Positions 18,476-21,410 of a DNA stretch of 21,410 bases are shown one piece after another. Position 1 is the stretch's first letter. Each line of letters begins with the position of its first letter. The position numbers were made by a program, and so were the translations under genes. The DNA is from Utricularia gibba. Its lineage: Eukaryota > Streptophyta > Magnoliopsida > Lamiales > Lentibulariaceae. The stretch is from positions 1 to 21,410 of the forward strand of contig NEEC01000174.1 in NCBI GenBank assembly GCA_002189035.1. Direction: 5' to 3'. A model generated the notes under the pieces. It was not told the DNA's origin and searched no databases. It was given only the letters and a program-made list of their open reading frames with translations.

Positions 18476-19003
18476 ATGGTGTATGGGAATGGTGTATCAA
18501 GAATCAGAAGTATCATGGCAACTAATTGCATCAATCAACAGCCAAAACATATGGTGTCAAACTTCATCGGATATGCGATCAAGATGGAAAAAGTCACATG
18601 TTACATCATGAATTTCGTGGCATCACTTATCCCAACACTATTATACTCCAGGTACGCAAAAATGTTTACTTTTAACGAATCCAGTGCACGTGTGATTTTT
18701 CGGCTGCACCCGAATGGTGATGCGCAATGAAATGACTATGTCGCACATCCTGGTCCACGAAGCACCTCTTCCAAAACATGCAGATGCTAACTCTTCATAG
18801 CACACCATTGGGAAGCCCTATTCGTGCTCCAAGTAGTATAATTTGGAGTTACGTTTGTCCATAACTGTGGACATATTAAAAACAAACCACAACGAAAAGT
18901 GTCTTACGTGTCCTTCCTTGGTGGCTGCGTTTAATAATGTGCTTCTCGTTCTCGAAATTGATGCAAAGATACACGGCAAAAGAATCAAATAGCCACTAGA
19001 GAC
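18476..19003 (+). repeat. Satellite unit U36
   Basis: The length is 528 bp. s1 = T, s2 = CA, s3 = A5, s4 = C, s5 = 3C, s6 = G. It has TGTCCATAAC. It is the last unit with s1 = T before the right-edge C class. Confidence 0.96.
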
Positions 19004-19535
19004 ATGGTGTATGGGAATGGTGCATCAAGAATCAGAAGTATCATGGCAACTAATTGCATCAATCAACAGCCAAAACATATGGTGTCAAACTTCATCGGAT
19101 ATGCGATCAAGATGGAAAAAGTCACATGTTACATCATGAATTTCGTGGCATCACTTATCCCAACACTATTATACTCCAGGTACGCAAAAATGTTTACTTT
19201 TAACGAATCCAGTGCACGTGTGATTTTTAGGCTGCACCCCGAATGGTGATGCGCAATGAAATGACTATGTCGCACATCCTGGTCCACGAAGCACCTCTTC
19301 CAAAACATGCAGATCCTAACTCTTCATAGCACACCATTGGGAAGCCCGATTCGTGCTCCAAGTAGTATAATTTGGAGTTACGTTTGTCCCATAACTGTGG
19401 ACATATTAAAAACAAACCACAACGAAAAGTGTCTTACGTGTCCTTCCTTGGTGGCTGCGTTTAATAATGTGCTTCTCGTTCTCGAAATTGATGCAAATGG
19501 ATACACGGCAAAAGAATCAAATAGCCACTAGAGAC
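19004..19535 (+). repeat. Satellite unit U37
   Basis: The length is 532 bp. s1 = C, s2 = CA, s3 = A5, s4 = A, s5 = 4C, s6 = TGG. It has GATCCTAAC and CCCGATTCG. The latter G is otherwise seen only in U0 and U1, at the far left. Confidence 0.96.
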
Positions 19536-20067
19536 ATGGTGTATGGGAATGGTGCATCAAGAATCAGAAGTATCATGGCAACTAATTGATCAATCAACAG
19601 CCAAACATATGGTGTCAAACTTCATCGGATATGCGATCAAGATGGAAAAAAGTCACATGTTACATCATGAATTTCGTGGCATCACTTATCCCAACACTAT
19701 TATACTCCAGGTACGCAAAAATGTTTACTTTTAACGAATCCAGTGCACGTGTGATTTTTAGGCTGCACCCCGAATGGTGATGCGCAATGAAATGACTATG
19801 TCGCACATCCTGGTCCACGAAGCACCTCTTCCAAAACATGCAGATGCTAACTCTTCATAGCACACCATTGGGAAGCCCTATTCGTGCTCCAAGTAGTATA
19901 ATTTGGAGTTACGTTTGTCCCATAACTGTGGACATATTAAAAACAAACCACAACGAAAAGTGTCTTACGTGTCCTTCCTTGGTGGCTGCGTTTAATAATG
20001 TGCTTCTCGTTCTCGAAATTGATGCAAATGGGATACACGGCAAAAGAATCAAATAGCCACTAGAGAC
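19536..20067 (+). repeat. Satellite unit U38
   Basis: The length is 532 bp. s1 = C, s2 = deletion, s3 = A6, s4 = A, s5 = 4C, s6 = TGGG. It has CCAAACAT (one A lost). Confidence 0.96.
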
Positions 20068-20595
20068 ATGGTGTATGGGAATGGTGCATCAAGAATCAGA
20101 AGTATCATGGCAACTAATTGAATCAATCAACAGCCAAAACATATGGTGTCAAACTTCATCGGATATGCGATCAAGATGGAAAAAAGTCACATGTTACATC
20201 ATGAATTTCGTGGCATCACTTATCCCAACACTATTATACTCAGGTACGCAAAATGTTTACTTTTAAACGAATCCAGTGCACGTGTGATTTTTAGGCTGCA
20301 CCCCGAATGGTGATGCGCAATGAAATGACTATGGCACATCCTGGTCCACGAAGCACCTCTTCCAAAACATGCAGATGCTAACTCTTCATAGCACACCATT
20401 GGGAAGCCCTATTCGTGCTCCAAGTAGTATAATTTGGAGTTACGTTTGTCCATAACTGTGGACATATTAAAAACAAACCACAACGAAAAGTGTCTTACGT
20501 GTCCTTCCTTGGTGGCTGCGTTTAATAATGTGCTTCTCGTTCTCGAAATTGATGCAAAGGGATACACGGCAAAAGAATCAAATAGCCACTAGAGA
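20068..20595 (+). repeat. Satellite unit U39
   Basis: The length is 528 bp. s1 = C, s2 = AA, s3 = A6, s4 = A, s5 = 4C, s6 = GGG (unique). It has TACTCAGG, GCAAAATG with a compensating extra A in TTTTAAACG, ACTATGGCAC (TC lost) and TGTCCATAAC. Confidence 0.95.
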
Positions 20596-21129
20596 CATGG
20601 TGTATGGAATGGTGCATCAAGAATCAGAAGTATCATGGCAACTAATTGCATCAATCAACAGCCAAAACATATGGTGTCAAACTTCATCGGATATGCGATC
20701 AAGATGGAAAAAAGTCACATGTTACATCATGAATTTCGTGGCATCACTTATCCCAACACTATTATACTCCAGGTACGCAAAAATGTTTACTTTTAACGAA
20801 TCCAGTGCACGTGTGATTTTTCGGCTGCACCCCGAATGGTGATGCGCAATGAAATGACTATGTCGCACATCCTGGTCCACGAAGCACCTCTTCCAAAACA
20901 TGCAGATCCTAACTCTTCATAGCACACCATTGGGAAGCCCTATTCGTGCTCCAAGTAGTATAATTTGGAGTTACGTTTGTCCCATAACTGTGGACATATT
21001 AAAAACAAACCACAACGAAAAGTGTCTTACGTGTCCTTCCTTGGTGGCTGCGTTTAATAATGTGCTTCTCGTTCTCGAAATTGATGCAAACAAGATACAC
21101 GGCAAAAGAATCAAATAGCCACTAGAGAC
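20596..21129 (+). repeat. Satellite unit U40
   Basis: The length is 534 bp. s1 = C (preceded by TATGGAATGG, two G fewer), s2 = CA, s3 = A6, s4 = C, s5 = 4C, s6 = CAAG. It has GATCCTAAC. Confidence 0.96.
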
Positions 21130-21410
21130 ATGGTGTATGGGAATGGTGCATCAAGAATCAGAAGTATCATGGCAACTAATTGAATCAATCAACAGCCAAA
21201 ACATATGGTGTCAAACTTCATCGGATATGCGATCAAGATGGAAAAAAGTCACATGTTACATCATGAATTTCGTGGCATCACTTATCCCAACACTATTATA
21301 CACCAGGTACGCAAAAATGTTTACTTTAACGAATCCAGTGCACGTGTGATTTTTAGGCTGCACCCCGAATGGTGATGCGCAATGAAATGACTATGTCGCA
21401 CATCCTGGTC
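21130..21410 (+). repeat. Satellite unit U41, cut by the window's right edge
   Basis: Only the first 281 bp are present. s1 = C, s2 = AA, s3 = A6, s4 = A, s5 = 4C. It has TACACCAGG, shared only with U33, and TACTTTAACG (one T lost). There is no sign of an array border at the edge. Confidence 0.95.

Larger units (their letters stand above)
1..21410 (+). repeat. Tandem satellite DNA array, about 532-bp unit, 42 units
   Basis: The window is filled by head-to-tail copies of one unit, all in the same orientation. Landmarks recur in fixed order: GACATGGTGTATGGGA, GTCACATG, AATTTCGTGG, GTGCACGTGTGA, GATGCGCAATGAAATGAC, CACACCATTGGGAAGCCC, the CTCCAA/TTGGAG dyad, ACCACAACGAAAAGTGTC and CCTTCCTTGGTGGCTGCG. 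Start-to-start distances are mostly 526-534 bp, with exceptions of 273, 286, 390, 504, 505, 522, 538, 539, 577 and 626 bp. Regular units differ from each other at only a handful of sites, which implies recent amplification or ongoing homogenisation by unequal exchange or gene conversion. No unique sequence is reached at either end, so the true array is longer. No long terminal repeats, terminal inverted repeats or transposase-like frame are visible. Satellites of this kind are known from eukaryotic heterochromatin; which compartment this is cannot be told from the sequence. Confidence 0.98.

Noticed and set aside
1-21410. A gene for a protein with long tandem repeats
   Set aside because: The unit is usually not a multiple of three, so the frame changes in each unit, and every frame on both strands meets stops inside each unit.
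1-21410. CRISPR array
   Set aside because: Repeats are about 532 bp with no short repeat/unique spacer structure.
1-21410. Tandem ribosomal, 5S, tRNA or histone gene cluster
   Set aside because: I found no rRNA-like or tRNA-like segment, no Pol III A/B box arrangement and no coding frame in the unit.
1-21410. Transposon or retroelement array
   Set aside because: No terminal inverted repeats, LTR borders, target-site duplications, or transposase or reverse-transcriptase motifs are visible.
1-21410. Telomere made of complex repeats, as in some flies and midges
   Set aside because: Possible in principle, but nothing in the window shows a chromosome end or a link to one, so it cannot be preferred over internal heterochromatin.

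Overview
The whole window is one tandemly repeated satellite DNA array. I find no gene, RNA gene, mobile element or unique flanking sequence in it. A unit of about 532 bp is repeated head to tail in one orientation from the first base to the last. Taking each unit to start at the ATG of GACATGGTGTATGGGA, I count 42 units (U0-U41). U0 and U41 are cut by the window edges. Most full units are 526-534 bp. This points to a eukaryotic nuclear genome, in centromeric, pericentromeric, subtelomeric or other heterochromatin. The sequence alone does not identify the species, and I do not recognise the repeat family.

Layout. Positions 1-1515 (U0-U2) are slightly divergent units, including one substitution-rich patch at 623-670. 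Positions 1516-9483 (U3-U17) are a long run of well homogenised units. Positions 9484-10492 (U18-U19) are two units shortened to 505 and 504 bp. Positions 10493-11552 are two normal units. Positions 11553-14724 (U22-U28) form a disturbed zone, with one unit enlarged to 626 bp, three shrunken units (273, 286 and 390 bp) and a scrambled patch, interleaved with normal units. Positions 14725-15785 are normal. Positions 15786-17422 hold a second disturbed stretch (U31-U33). Positions 17423-21410 are again regular, but carry variants otherwise seen mainly at the left edge.

Six diagnostic sites are used in the unit entries, numbered by position in the 533-bp reference unit U4. s1 is C or T in GGTG(C/T)ATC, position 20. 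s2 is AA, CA or a one-base deletion in ATTG(..)TCAATC, position 54. s3 is a run of 5 or 6 A before GTCACATG, positions 113-118. s4 is A or C in TTTTT(A/C)GGCTG, position 227. s5 is a run of 3 or 4 C in the stretch before GAATGG, positions 235-237. s6 is the bases between GCAAA and ATACACGG, position 495 onward: CAAG, TGGG, TGG, TG, T, GGG, AG, G or nothing.

The many open frames of 60-163 codons are copies of two or three accidental frames in the unit. They are broken by stops and by one-base indels, and 532 is not a multiple of 3, so no frame runs through the array. The points most worth checking are: two adjacent small dyads whose stems stay intact while their loops vary; a hypervariable microsite inside an otherwise uniform unit; a three-unit alternation at s4 in U8-U19; colinear 'collapsed' units that may be assembly-consensus artefacts; and a methylation-like decay patch near the left edge.
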